Part shown: piece after piece, positions 55,303-63,689 of the stretch | Numbering within the stretch: the stretch's first letter is position 1 | Layout: each line of letters starts with the position of its first letter | Source: Pseudoalteromonas sp. Scap06 | GTDB lineage: Bacteria; Pseudomonadota; Gammaproteobacteria; Enterobacterales; Alteromonadaceae | Reading direction: 5' to 3' | Length of the DNA: 64,000 bases | Assembly (NCBI RefSeq): GCF_013394165.1 | Contig: NZ_CP041330.1 | Location: forward strand, 2,658,501 to 2,722,500 | Position numbers and translations under genes: made by a program | Notes under the pieces: generated by a model | Databases searched by the model: none | What the model was told of the DNA's origin: nothing | Seen by the model: only the letters and a program-made list of their open reading frames with translations

Positions 55303-55621
55303 AAAACGCTATAGCGATTAAACCCTGAACTCTACTTTTCTTTTTGCCTAAATACCTTAGGCAAAAAGAGCCTTTAAAGTACTCCATTTTTAAATGTATT
55401 TTTTGCAGAATTTACAAAAAAAGTGCATGTTTTTCATACCCCTTTAAGCTAAATACTCCTTAAAGCTTTATTAAAAAAAATAAATCATCAAATTTCAGTA
55501 ACTTACAATAAAAAATCTAACGGCATGCTCATTGCTTCTATTAGAACAGACGTGTTCGTTATCGCAATTAAAACACTCACTTGAGTTAAGCGAACACTAT
55601 TTTGAAATAGTAGGAGGCATA
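55303..55621 (+). promoter_or_regulatory. long leader region upstream of dps
   Basis: The 319-bp AT-rich gap contains no credible ORF. A GAACA-GACG-TGTTC inverted repeat (55544-55557) lies 65 bp before the dps ATG, with CGAACAC occurring again just downstream. The frame from 55532 into dps is open, but the strong ribosome-binding site is at 55611-55617. Regulator identity is not evident. Confidence 0.45.
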
Positions 55622-56146
55622 ATGAGTAACAGTAATAATGCAAACAAAGTCGCTGAATTTACCGCTCCCGGTGTAGAAAATGAATCAGCAAGTAAAGCAA
55701 TATCTGTTCTAGAAGATCGCATGGTAGCGCTAATTGATTTACAGCTAACTTTAAAACATATTCATTGGAATGTAGTAGGTCCAAACTTTATTGGCGTACA
55801 TGAAATGCTAGACCCACAAGTTGAAACCGTGCGTGAAATGACCGACACCATAGCAGAACGTATTGCCACTTTAGGCGGCGTGCCTGTTGGTACACCAAAA
55901 TCAATTGTTGATCGTCGTACATGGGAAGATTACGCTATAGGCAAAGGTTTAGTAACTGAACACCTAGCTGCATTAGATAAAGTATATAACGGCGTTAACG
56001 GTGATCATCGTAAAGCTATTGAGTCACTCGGTGAGCTTGATCCGGTATCTGAAGATATGATCATTGCGCAACTTGCAGAGCTTGAGCAATACCAATGGTT
56101 TGTTCGCGCCCACATAGAGTCATCTACAGGCCAATTGAACAGTTAA
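55622..56146 (+). CDS. dps: Dps-family ferritin-like DNA-protecting protein
   Basis: A 174-aa protein that stores iron with ferroxidase activity and condenses DNA in stress. The start is set at 55622 because TAGGAGG lies 4-5 nt upstream; extending to 55532 would add 30 residues of non-family sequence. Ferroxidase residues are in KHIHWNVVGPNFIGVHEMLDPQVETVREMTDTIAER (H, D and E). The acidic C-terminal helix is EDMIIAQLAELEQYQWFVRAHIES. A normal length for Dps. Confidence 0.93.
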   Translation: MSNSNNANKVAEFTAPGVENESASKAISVLEDRMVALIDLQLTLKHIHWNVVGPNFIGVHEMLDPQVETVREMTDTIAERIATLGGVPVGTPKSIVDRRTWEDYAIGKGLVTEHLAALDKVYNGVNGDHRKAIESLGELDPVSEDMIIAQLAELEQYQWFVRAHIESSTGQLNS

Positions 56147-56172
56147 TATTTATGGTAAACGTTCAGTTTACG

Positions 56173-56198
56173 AAGCCCAGCAAGTTGCTGGGCTTTTT
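56173..56198 (+). terminator. terminator of dps
   Basis: AAGCCCAGC and GCTGGGCTT form the stem with a 5-nt loop, followed by T residues, 27 bp after the dps stop. Confidence 0.92.
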
Positions 56199-56400
56199 CA
56201 TGCTTGTGATGTTTCATTCCATCATTAATTATCATTCAACTCTTTAGTTATTCTCCTTGAGCATATATGCACAACAATTAGGCTATTCGCCACTCTTTGA
56301 CTACACTCAAATTAGGCTATTTCTTAAAAGAAGCATTTGTTGACGCAAATGAGTTTGCGTTAGTAATGCGTAAAATTAATTTGAGAATACAGGAGCTCTA

Positions 56401-56853
56401 ATGAAATACACTCTACTAATCGTGTGTTTAATTGCACTCACAGGCTGTGATAAAGGAGTTGATTCTCCACGAGGTTTTAGCTTGCCAGAGGGGAATGCAG
56501 AACAAGGTAAAGCCGTGTTTTTAAAATATAAGTGCTTGGCATGTCACACCCTTGCAGGCGTTGAAGATAGCAGCGTAACAAAACATGACGATATTTCTAT
56601 TAAGCTAGGAGGTAATAAAACCAAAATAATTTCTTATGCTGAGCTGGTCACGTCAGTGATCAACCCCTCACATCGGTTTTCTAGGCCTTATAGACCCGAC
56701 GCCAGAAATGAAGATGGCAGCTCAAAAATGACGGTATTTAACGATACCATGACCGTATCTGAACTCACCGACTTAGTCACTTTTTTACAACCAAACTATA
56801 AACTTATTCCGTACCACAGAACTAATTACCAACTTTACTCTCACTACAAGTAA
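56401..56853 (+). CDS. lipoprotein cytochrome c
   Basis: A 150-aa secreted lipoprotein with lipobox IALTGC (Cys16). The heme-binding motif CLACH is at 45-49 (YKCLACHTLAG). The distal Met ligand is likely in SKMTVFNDTMTVSELTDLVTFLQ, a typical class I arrangement. It may carry electrons in the periplasm, anchored to a membrane. GGAGCTCTA precedes the ATG. No oxidase genes adjoin it. Confidence 0.87.
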   Translation: MKYTLLIVCLIALTGCDKGVDSPRGFSLPEGNAEQGKAVFLKYKCLACHTLAGVEDSSVTKHDDISIKLGGNKTKIISYAELVTSVINPSHRFSRPYRPDARNEDGSSKMTVFNDTMTVSELTDLVTFLQPNYKLIPYHRTNYQLYSHYK

Positions 56854-56866
56854 ATATTGATAGCAA

Positions 56867-56895
56867 AAAAAACCGTTGCTAAACAACGGTTTTTT
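56867..56895. terminator. bidirectional terminator
   Basis: AAAAAACCGTTG and CAACGGTTTTTT form a 12-bp stem with a 5-nt loop between the convergent cytochrome c and VC0807-like genes. It has the A/T flanks of a two-way terminator. Confidence 0.92.
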
Positions 56896-56906
56896 ATGCG
56901 TTATAT

Positions 56907-57617
56907 CTACTCGGCATTAACCATTTCTTCAAACTTCATACCGGTCAGCTTGGTCAGCACTTTAATCACATAAATAAAAATTCCAATCAGCATTATCATA
57001 GATGGAATCGCGATCACTGGATAACTCAATAGCGTCATTTCACCAAGTTGCTCGTTAAATTCCACGCTACCTGCTGGGCTAGTAACAATCCATTTAGCTA
57101 AGAGGTAATTCATCGTTGATGAAAACACAAAGGTCAGCGCTAATAAGTAATTAGCATTAGTAATCTTTTGTTTAAAGTTTTGCGTATTGCCGCGCTCATC
57201 AAGGGCATCGTAAATAGTGTCTAACTTAAATAAAAGTGAGTTTAATAAGAGCTTGGCTAGCAAGGGTTTACCAAAAAAGCCCGACATCAGCACGGTAAAA
57301 CCAATGATTGCTGGTATAGCCGCTTCTTTAATTGCTAACCACTCAACATTAAGCTCAAACAGCGCAATACCACCGGTAAGCAAAGTACTTAAAAAGCCCA
57401 AAAGTGAAATAAAATTTAATGAGCCCGCTTTTATAAAATCATAAATACCGTAACTAATAGGGAATATAAGCGCCACAATTAAGCCAATCACGCTGCCTAA
57501 ATATTCAGGCCCTGAAAATTTCATTAAAATGACTGAAGGTATGATGATATTAAATACGATTTCGATAAGCGGATTATTCTTTTTACGCTTATTTATAGCT
57601 TGATTATCACTGGTCAT
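56907..57617 (-). CDS. VC0807-family membrane protein
   Basis: About 236 residues from the ATG at 57617 (MTSDNQAINKRKKNNPLIE). The upstream TTG at 57629 is also in frame but GGA fits the ATG better. A basic N-terminus is followed by six or so transmembrane segments (NIIIPSVILMKFSGPEYLGSVIGLIVALIFPISYGIYDFI and others). It resembles the VC0807-type family of integral membrane proteins, whose function is unknown. Confidence 0.78.
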   Translation of the reverse strand: MTSDNQAINKRKKNNPLIEIVFNIIIPSVILMKFSGPEYLGSVIGLIVALIFPISYGIYDFIKAGSLNFISLLGFLSTLLTGGIALFELNVEWLAIKEAAIPAIIGFTVLMSGFFGKPLLAKLLLNSLLFKLDTIYDALDERGNTQNFKQKITNANYLLALTFVFSSTMNYLLAKWIVTSPAGSVEFNEQLGEMTLLSYPVIAIPSMIMLIGIFIYVIKVLTKLTGMKFEEMVNAE

Positions 57618-57648
57618 TTTTAATTCCAAAAAAATATTACTGCTGCCA

Positions 57649-57918
57649 TTAGGGTCTGTTGACCTTTGCGGATTAAAATTTGTTCAAACTAGGGGCTGTT
57701 TAATCGCGGCGCGAGGTTTGTAACCTAGTGGGCTAAGTAAAAACCGAGCAACAAAGAGTAAATCGCCCCTAGGCAGAACCCTTCGGGCAGCGCCTGTTTG
57801 GCATTGATGCTGCGTTATCGCCTATTTATGGGGAATAACCACACCACATATGCGCTGCCTTGCCTAAATACCAAACAGACTGCTGCAAATTTAACCTTAA
57901 AAGGTCAACAGACCCTAA
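57649..57918. mobile_element. MITE-like element with 19-bp terminal inverted repeats
   Basis: A 270-bp non-coding element. The left end TTAGGGTCTGTTGACCTTT (57649-57667) and the right end (57900-57918) are perfect reverse complements. A TA lies just outside GGGTCTG at both ends and could be a target duplication. Nested inner repeats include GGGGC/GCCCC and TTCGGGCAGCGC against GCGCTGCC. No transposase is encoded, so it would move in trans or be a fossil. Its family is not identified. Confidence 0.8.
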
Positions 57919-58182
57919 CTTCCTCTCTAAAGAGTAAGTAATGCTTAAAATTATCTTTAAGCATAATACCTGCAATACACTCGCTATTCTAGCATTGCAC
58001 TCACCCGCCCGATTTTTAGGTCGCTATTTTATCCAAAGCTATTTTTATTAATAAATAATTTATCGGACACTCTATATTCTTACGTTACGTGATCATTATT
58101 ACAGAACACATTTTTTACAGCTTGGAAAACCTTCATGCTTGCTCTAGTATCTAGTTGTCTTAGCTCAATAATTTGCATTTAA
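57919..58182 (+). other. upstream region of the MFS gene
   Basis: About 264 bp of AT-rich DNA after the MITE. ATGCTTAAA and TTTAAGCAT (57941-57964) form a perfect hairpin that could attenuate transcription. A 15-codon ORF at 58135-58182 ends directly before the MFS start. No promoter was picked out with confidence. Confidence 0.5.
58135..58182 (+). CDS. 15-codon in-frame mini-ORF abutting the MFS start
   Basis: ATG at 58135 begins MLALVSSCLSSIICI and stops with TAA at 58180-58182, immediately before the MFS ATG and in the same frame. GGAA lies about 8 nt upstream of this ATG, while the MFS ATG lacks its own obvious ribosome-binding site. It could be a leader peptide that couples translation, or a remnant of an earlier N-terminus. 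It is not proved to be translated. Confidence 0.4.
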   Translation: MLALVSSCLSSIICI

Positions 58183-59511
58183 ATGAAATCATTTCCATCA
58201 CTATATTTTGCCAATTTATTTTTAATTATTGGTACCGGCTTACTTACAACCTATTTAGCCCTGTATTTAGGTAAACAAGGCACGTCTACGTTTTGGATAG
58301 GCCTAATGACCTCGTGTTATTACCTTGGCTTATTACTGGGTTCAAAGCTTGGTTACCATTTAATTAAATCGGTGGGTCACATCAGAACATTTGCCGCTAG
58401 TACCGCTGCAGTGACAGCCTGTGTGGCCGCACACGGAGTAAGCGACAATCTATATATTTGGTTAGGCCTTAGGCTTTTTGTTGGCTTAGGGATGATGTGT
58501 AATTACATGGTGCTAGAAAGCTGGCTAAACGAACAATCAGCGCCTGAGTCTCGCGGGCGAGTCTTCTCTTTTTATATGATCACCTCTTACTTAGGGATGA
58601 TTTTAGGCCAACTAGCGCTCGCACAATTTCCTGAGCTAGGGTATGCACCGCTATTTTTAGTCTGCATGGCGTTGGCTATCGGTATTATTCCAATTTCTAT
58701 CACTCGTAGAATTCACCCAAAACCGTTAAAGCCGATAAAAATGAGCCTGTTTGATTACGCTAAAAAAGTGCCACAGTCGCTTACTGCGGTGCACTTTGCA
58801 GGCATTATCAATGGTAGTTTTTATGGCCTAGCGCCTATATTTGCTAAGCTATCTGGCTTTGGTGCCGCAGAAATTGCTATTTTTATGTCAGTGACTATTT
58901 TTGCTGGTTTGCTAGCCCAGTGGCCAATGGGGATGCTCTCTGATCGCATTCGTCGTAGCGTATTAATTCGAACTAATGCAGCAGCTATCGGTGTTGTAAG
59001 TTTGGCATTGTTTTTATTGCCTACTTCACAACTAACAGCTTACATACTCACTTTTATCTTTGGTTTATTTGCGTTTACTTTATATCCGCTTTGTTCGGCG
59101 CTAGCTAATTCGCGTGTTGAGGACGAAGAGCGCGTAGGCGTATCATCTGCATTATTAGTCGCTTTTGGCGCCGGTGCAGCAATAGGCTCAACACTTAACG
59201 CACAGCTGATGACCTACTTTGGTCACCAAGCATTGTATGCGTCAATTTCGCTATTAACCGTGGCTATGTACTTACTACTAACCTTTATTAACTCTAAACA
59301 AAAAGTTGAACAGCCAGAACCCAGTGATTATGTGGTCGGTACATCCGATGTTACAAACTCGCCACTGGCCGCTACGATGGATCCGCGCATTGAAGAAACC
59401 ACCGCGCAAGATCAAATGCTGGTTGTAGATGAAGAAGAAGATGATGAATTTTTTGAGCATCCCCAAGGGGAGCTGTTTAAAGATCTTCACGAAGATGACG
59501 TGAAAAATTAA
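58183..59511 (+). CDS. MFS transporter (YcaD-like)
   Basis: A 442-aa inner-membrane transporter with 12 transmembrane helices in residues 5-375 and a long acidic C-terminal tail (MLVVDEEEDDEFFEHPQGELFKDLHEDD). MFS features include GSKLGYHLIKSVGHIRTF (loop 2-3), SAPESRGRVFSFYMITSYLGMILGQ and the second loop WPMGMLSDRIRRSVLIR. The sequence type matches the YcaD group. The substrate is unknown. No good ribosome-binding site precedes it, so coupling to the in-frame mini-ORF is possible. Confidence 0.87.
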   Translation: MKSFPSLYFANLFLIIGTGLLTTYLALYLGKQGTSTFWIGLMTSCYYLGLLLGSKLGYHLIKSVGHIRTFAASTAAVTACVAAHGVSDNLYIWLGLRLFVGLGMMCNYMVLESWLNEQSAPESRGRVFSFYMITSYLGMILGQLALAQFPELGYAPLFLVCMALAIGIIPISITRRIHPKPLKPIKMSLFDYAKKVPQSLTAVHFAGIINGSFYGLAPIFAKLSGFGAAEIAIFMSVTIFAGLLAQWPMGMLSDRIRRSVLIRTNAAAIGVVSLALFLLPTSQLTAYILTFIFGLFAFTLYPLCSALANSRVEDEERVGVSSALLVAFGAGAAIGSTLNAQLMTYFGHQALYASISLLTVAMYLLLTFINSKQKVEQPEPSDYVVGTSDVTNSPLAATMDPRIEETTAQDQMLVVDEEEDDEFFEHPQGELFKDLHEDDVKN

Positions 59512-59542
59512 GTTTCCATTCAAAGCATTAATAATGCATAAC

Positions 59543-59569
59543 AAAAAAGGGGAGCCTCCCCTCTTTTTT
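59543..59569 (+). terminator. terminator after the MFS gene
   Basis: AGGGGAG and CTCCCCT pair around one base and are followed by C and six T residues. A-tracts on the other side make it usable for the leftward lipoprotein gene. Confidence 0.88.
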
Positions 59570-59591
59570 GTTATTTTTACTACTTAATACA

Positions 59592-60449
59592 TTACTGGCT
59601 TATCTGTGGCTTAAGATCGTTTAAATCTAAATGGATAGTCATTTCAAAATTCTCAGGCTGTACAGCAACATCACTCAAACCTGTTCTTGCAAAATAATCT
59701 TCAAAGTCTTGCTGATATTTAGCCGAAAACTGCGAATACGCGGTAATAAACAAACTTAGCTTTTTAGCTATTATTGGGTAGGTAGCGGCAAGTTCCCGCA
59801 GTTTTTCAGGTTCAGCAAAGGCAAATTCAGCATAAATATTAAAGTCGTTCTCAACATTAGTTTTACCATATCTAGATAAAAATCCATTTTCATAATCAGG
59901 CCCTATATTTCTATCTTGCGTTAAAGCCTCATAGTTCGAGGATACAGGCTTCCACTCTTTTGGCAGCAAAGCTTGCCATGCAAAAATAACGAAAGGTGAA
60001 CGCATATAAACCAACGAGCTTAATTCATGATGAACCCCTTTCAACGAATTTTCGAAATTAAAATTCGTGCCATTCCATCCTGAGAGATTAACTAGAATTA
60101 TGGAGTTGCTTGAGTATGTCCCACCCGCTTCAGCTCCTTCCATAAGCATAGGACCAGAGAGATAAATAGCGTCAATTACTTCAGCAACAAACCCTTGAGG
60201 GTATGTCGTTAATGCGGCCTCAATACCATCAAGTGACTCAGAAGCATCTGCAAGCGTAGTCATTTCCATTTCAAGAATTGGAGCCTCTCCATCACTTACT
60301 GTAAATTGCTCTGGGAAAAATAAACGGGGTTCACCAGCTTGAATGTCTACTTGGTATGTTTTGGATAAACGGTTTGCTTGCTCTGTTTCACTTTCTAAAT
60401 ATGAACACGCACTAACTAATAACAAAAAAACGAACACTAATTTTTTCAT
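59592..60449 (-). CDS. lipoprotein with degenerate zincin (HHELSS) motif
   Basis: A 285-aa lipoprotein with lipobox LVSAC (Cys15). The central segment has H140-H141-E142-L143-S144-S145 in GVHHELSSLVYM, followed about 60 residues on by GFLSRYGKTNVENDFNIYAE (E208). This pattern resembles zinc metallopeptidases of the gluzincin type (HExxH, then a downstream Glu), but the second His is Ser, so activity is doubtful. It follows the LysM gene by 14-15 bp on the same strand and is likely coexpressed. I do not recognise a named family. Confidence 0.7.
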   Translation of the reverse strand: MKKLVFVFLLLVSACSYLESETEQANRLSKTYQVDIQAGEPRLFFPEQFTVSDGEAPILEMEMTTLADASESLDGIEAALTTYPQGFVAEVIDAIYLSGPMLMEGAEAGGTYSSNSIILVNLSGWNGTNFNFENSLKGVHHELSSLVYMRSPFVIFAWQALLPKEWKPVSSNYEALTQDRNIGPDYENGFLSRYGKTNVENDFNIYAEFAFAEPEKLRELAATYPIIAKKLSLFITAYSQFSAKYQQDFEDYFARTGLSDVAVQPENFEMTIHLDLNDLKPQISQ

Positions 60450-60463
60450 TTATAAAATCCCTT

Positions 60464-61486
60464 CTAATGAGCATGCCTGAATGTCGCCGCTGGCACTATT
60501 GAAGTAGTAAATCGAACAACAGCAGGTAGAGTAGCAGGTATAACAACAGCCCTAGCAGACCCCCATAAAACAACACCTCTTGCAGTCATACCTGCAGCAG
60601 CAGCAAAACTAGCAGGATCGTCCGCAACTCCCGCACCAAAAGTAACGTAATCCTCTACTAATGTACCTATGACGATTAATGTCGCCCCAGCAAATAAACC
60701 TATAGCTAAAGGTTTATCCCATGCACTGCTATTGTCGGAGTTCTCTCTTGCACTTTTTCCATTAGACCCCGTAAAAGTTACCTCTAAAATAAATGATACT
60801 TTTTCAGCCAAATAATTAAACTGATTAATTTTTCCTTTTAACTGAGGGAGATGGACTTCATACTTCAACTTTAGAAGGGGAGAGTTTGAACTTACCTCAA
60901 CGCCTACAGACGTAGTTGGCAAATTAGGATTTGTACTTTTAGAAATAATATTTGTACCAAGAGTTAATTTTTTTGTTTTTTCGTCGAAAGCTAACTTTGT
61001 GTCACTAATTAATGCCCCAAAAGCTTTATTGGCTTGAGATGTAACTGTAGCCTCTAACTTTCTATCATTTATTACATAATTAATAGGAAATTTATCAACA
61101 CTAGACAACGTAATGTTACCTGTCATCTTAATTTCCACAATAGCATTAGGGATTATAATAGGAGGTTGTCTGATATCATCTAGTTTATAACTTAATGACA
61201 TTGGTGCTGTAATTTTATTAGGTCGTTTATCTAAAGAGTTTTTGGGAGTGCTGAATACTCTTGCATTTTGTCTAGCCTCAACTTTAGAGTGCTCTAAAGA
61301 AGGTATCAATATTTTTTGACCTGGGTAGATAAGATCAGGATTTACTATCGGTTTGTTAGTAATGGCTACCACTTCTTTTCGATTATTGAATTTCCATAAT
61401 CGTGGCCACTCCATTGGTGAGCCTAAATACTTAGAAGATATATCCCATAATGTATCACCTTTTTTTACAATATATTCCTTTACCAT
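60464..61486 (-). CDS. LysM-domain protein with hydrophobic C-terminus
   Basis: About 340 residues from the ATG at 61486; AAAGGA ends 6 nt before it, whereas it directly abuts the upstream ATG at 61492. A LysM domain (residues 1-65: YIVKKGDTLWDISSKYLG, NPDLIYPGQKILIPS) lies at the N-terminus with no signal peptide. The middle (80-250) is beta-rich and unrecognised. The C-terminus (about 265-340) holds two hydrophobic, Gly/Ala-rich segments (KPLAIGLFAGATLIVIGTLV and AAAAGMTARGVVLWGSARAVVIPA). It is AT-rich compared with its neighbours. It may be a secreted effector-like or envelope protein; this is conjecture. Confidence 0.75.
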   Translation of the reverse strand: MVKEYIVKKGDTLWDISSKYLGSPMEWPRLWKFNNRKEVVAITNKPIVNPDLIYPGQKILIPSLEHSKVEARQNARVFSTPKNSLDKRPNKITAPMSLSYKLDDIRQPPIIIPNAIVEIKMTGNITLSSVDKFPINYVINDRKLEATVTSQANKAFGALISDTKLAFDEKTKKLTLGTNIISKSTNPNLPTTSVGVEVSSNSPLLKLKYEVHLPQLKGKINQFNYLAEKVSFILEVTFTGSNGKSARENSDNSSAWDKPLAIGLFAGATLIVIGTLVEDYVTFGAGVADDPASFAAAAGMTARGVVLWGSARAVVIPATLPAVVRFTTSIVPAATFRHAH

Positions 61487-61774
61487 GTTCATTCCTTTTT
61501 ATGTGTAAGTTCCTTTATTGGGACAAATATACTGGCGCTACTCAAACTTGTCAATTTCATCTACCTAGAGTAAATAAAATAGAAAATAACAGGCAAAACT
61601 TAAAATAACTACATTCTTTTTAGCCAACCCAAAATAAAAAAATCAAGAGACCTTTTATATAGGTAAAATACTCCCCCTGTATTTTTAATAAAATTTTAAA
61701 ACGATTTCACCCCTTTTCTATTTGCCAGCCGTTATAGCTCTGAAACAACATAATAAGTTAATTTGGAGCGGCTT

Positions 61775-62407
61775 ATGCACACACTTGAATTTCCTAAAAA
61801 CCCCATGTTCAAAACATCAACAGCTGTTCTTGGCGGTGCTGTGATGACCTTTATTGCATTCGCCTTTATGCAGTACTTAATTAGTGGCGAACAAAGAGCA
61901 CCTATAAAATTGGGTGATGATATTACTGTTGAGATTTTTCAAGCACCAGAAGATAAACAAACCACGCATATTAAAAGAATACCGCCACCACCCACACCTA
62001 AAGTGCCGCCTAAAGCACCACCACGTGTAACACCTAGTAATGAGCCAATAACAGCAATAAGCACAGCACCACCCATAGTAATTGACGGATTTGGTAACGA
62101 TATGAAGCAAACACTGACCCGCCCTACGGGAGATGCTTCACCCATTGTGCGCATAAATCCAAAGTACCCAACTAGCGCAGCTCGTGATGGTATAGAAGGC
62201 TGGGTGCAACTTAGCTTTAATATTTCACCCACTGGTGAAGTGATTGATGCCACGGTAGTAAATGCCGAACCAAAACGCATATTTGATCGCGAAGCGCTTC
62301 GCGCAATTAAACGCTGGAAATATCGCCCAAAAGTAATTGAAGGTGTGGCACAATTACAAACAGGTCAAACCGTACAGCTTGATTTTAAATTAGACAGTTC
62401 GCAGTAA
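61775..62407 (+). CDS. TonB-family energy transducer
   Basis: About 210 residues from the ATG at 61775, with GGAG 6 nt upstream; the TTG at 61763 is in frame but lies in the ribosome-binding region. It has one N-terminal membrane anchor (about 13-36), a proline-rich periplasmic linker (RIPPPPTPKVPPKAPPRV) and a C-terminal TonB domain (about 120-205: INPKYPTSAARDGIEGWVQLSFNISPTGEVIDATVVNAEPKRIFDREALRAIKRWKYRPK). It would pass proton-motive energy to outer-membrane receptors. ExbB/ExbD are not adjacent. It heads a three-gene operon with a sigma factor. Confidence 0.92.
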   Translation: MHTLEFPKNPMFKTSTAVLGGAVMTFIAFAFMQYLISGEQRAPIKLGDDITVEIFQAPEDKQTTHIKRIPPPPTPKVPPKAPPRVTPSNEPITAISTAPPIVIDGFGNDMKQTLTRPTGDASPIVRINPKYPTSAARDGIEGWVQLSFNISPTGEVIDATVVNAEPKRIFDREALRAIKRWKYRPKVIEGVAQLQTGQTVQLDFKLDSSQ

Positions 62408-62421
62408 AGGAATAAGCGCCT

Positions 62422-63012
62422 ATGCTATTGAGTATTAAGTCATGGTTATTTGAAGCGCCAAGCAAAGACTGCATGGCGCGGTATGCAAAAAGTGGCGACA
62501 ACCGCCACTTAGAGCAGCTTATTGCCTTATACAGTAACGATTTATATCACTACCTAGTTACCCAGTCTAATACACATTTAGCATACGACGTAAGCCAACA
62601 AACATGGCTAAAGGTTATTGAAAAGCGCCACCTTTACCAAGCACAAACCACGCCCAAAGCCTGGTTATTTAAACTCGCACGCAACACCCTAATAGACGAA
62701 TACCGCAAACAGCAACACTTTGTCGAGCTTGACGAAAACAACCAACTGCCTGCGCAAAATAACAATCAAAGTGAATTAACAAGCAGTGACTCACACATAG
62801 GCGACACACACATAAGTTATGAAGCGTTTAATGCTGCGCTCAAGCAACTTAGTTTTGTGCAACGCGAAGCCATCACCTTACAACAAGAAGGCTTTAGCCT
62901 TACCGACATAGAGCTTATAACGCAAAGCAACGCCCAAACCATAAAAACAAGGCTACGCTACGCCAAACAAAACCTAAAACAATTATTAGGAGATTATAAT
63001 GAACAAGCCTGA
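62422..63012 (+). CDS. ECF-type RNA polymerase sigma factor
   Basis: A 196-aa alternative sigma factor with only regions 2 and 4. Region 2 includes ALYSNDLYHYLVTQSNTHLAYDVSQQTWLKVIEKR and AWLFKLARNTLIDEYRKQQH; region 4 is LKQLSFVQREAITLQQEGFSLTDIELITQSNAQTIKTRLRYAKQNLKQLL. It starts 15 bp after the tonB-like stop and overlaps the next gene by 14 bp, so the three are one operon. The linker between regions 2 and 4 is Asn/Gln/Ser-rich. Its target promoters are not known. Confidence 0.92.
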   Translation: MLLSIKSWLFEAPSKDCMARYAKSGDNRHLEQLIALYSNDLYHYLVTQSNTHLAYDVSQQTWLKVIEKRHLYQAQTTPKAWLFKLARNTLIDEYRKQQHFVELDENNQLPAQNNNQSELTSSDSHIGDTHISYEAFNAALKQLSFVQREAITLQQEGFSLTDIELITQSNAQTIKTRLRYAKQNLKQLLGDYNEQA

Positions 63013-63610
63013 TGAGCAGTTTAATGAAAAGCTCACACAACATTATAACGAGCGTAAAGCACGCACCAGACTTTCGCACGCTCAGCAACAGGCGTTAAAA
63101 CATAGCGTAATCCAAAAACAACCTAAAAAGCTTGGCTTTGCCCTGCAACTCACAAGCCTTACCTGCGCACTGGGCTTACTGGCTTTTATAGTTCTCGACA
63201 GTAACAACGTGATAAATACTGCCCCTAAAACCGTATTAAACACCATAGACATACACGACTACTCGTTTATAACAACGCATGAAATAGATCAAACAGGTAA
63301 CTACGCTAGTACCATAACGCAACAAAAACGAGCGCTCGACACCCAACTAGCAAACGACTTACGCCGCCATCAACAACACCATATAGAATACGGCACGCTC
63401 GTAAAGGTCGACAACGACTGGTACATAGCCAGCTGTAATGACGAGGTACTGGTACAAATTAAGCAGTCACTGCTCAGTGATTTAAAAGGAAAGCATGCAG
63501 TAGAAAGTAATATAAATACGGGTGATATGCTCGCTATGGCGCATAACGGCAAAGGGCAGATTATTGCTCTTAAACATGCCGAGGATGGGGTGAGACAGTG
63601 TGGGGCTTAG
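62999..63610 (+). CDS. single-pass membrane protein, candidate anti-sigma factor
   Basis: A 203-aa protein. Residues 1-40 are basic and cytoplasmic, a transmembrane helix follows (about 41-62, LGFALQLTSLTCALGLLAFIVLD), and the rest is probably periplasmic. The gene overlaps the sigma-factor gene by 14 bp, with TAGGAG upstream of its ATG inside that gene. Position and topology fit an anti-sigma factor, but no zinc-type motif (HxxxCxxC) is visible in the N-terminus, so that role is inference. No family recognised. Confidence 0.72.
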   Translation: MNKPDEQFNEKLTQHYNERKARTRLSHAQQQALKHSVIQKQPKKLGFALQLTSLTCALGLLAFIVLDSNNVINTAPKTVLNTIDIHDYSFITTHEIDQTGNYASTITQQKRALDTQLANDLRRHQQHHIEYGTLVKVDNDWYIASCNDEVLVQIKQSLLSDLKGKHAVESNINTGDMLAMAHNGKGQIIALKHAEDGVRQCGA

Positions 63611-63624
63611 GTTGTTTTTAGCAT

Positions 63625-63653
63625 GGTGGTAATTTAAATAAGTAATTACCACC
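63625..63653. terminator. hairpin after the tonB-sigma operon
   Basis: GGTGGTAATT and AATTACCACC form a 10-bp stem with a 9-nt loop. The adjoining ACCGAGAACACAGAGG and GGCGCTTCGCGCT segment resembles an intergenic repeat. No T-tract follows on the plus strand. Confidence 0.5.
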
Positions 63654-63689
63654 GAGAACACAGAGGCGCTTCGCGCTGCACAGAGATAG

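Noticed and set aside
55544..55557. LexA-type box upstream of dps
   Set aside because: The inverted repeat has 5-4-5 arms of GAACA/TGTTC and does not fit the gammaproteobacterial LexA consensus (CTG-N10-CAG).
55532..55621. 30-residue N-terminal extension of Dps
   Set aside because: An excellent ribosome-binding site precedes the internal ATG at 55622 and the extra residues do not resemble Dps.
59592..60449. Active zinc metallopeptidase
   Set aside because: The second His of HExxH is replaced by Ser (HHELSS), so catalysis cannot be claimed; only fold similarity is kept.
61939..62280. 113-aa minus-strand ORF antisense to the tonB-like gene
   Set aside because: Its glycine-rich stretch is only the complement of the proline-rich TonB linker.
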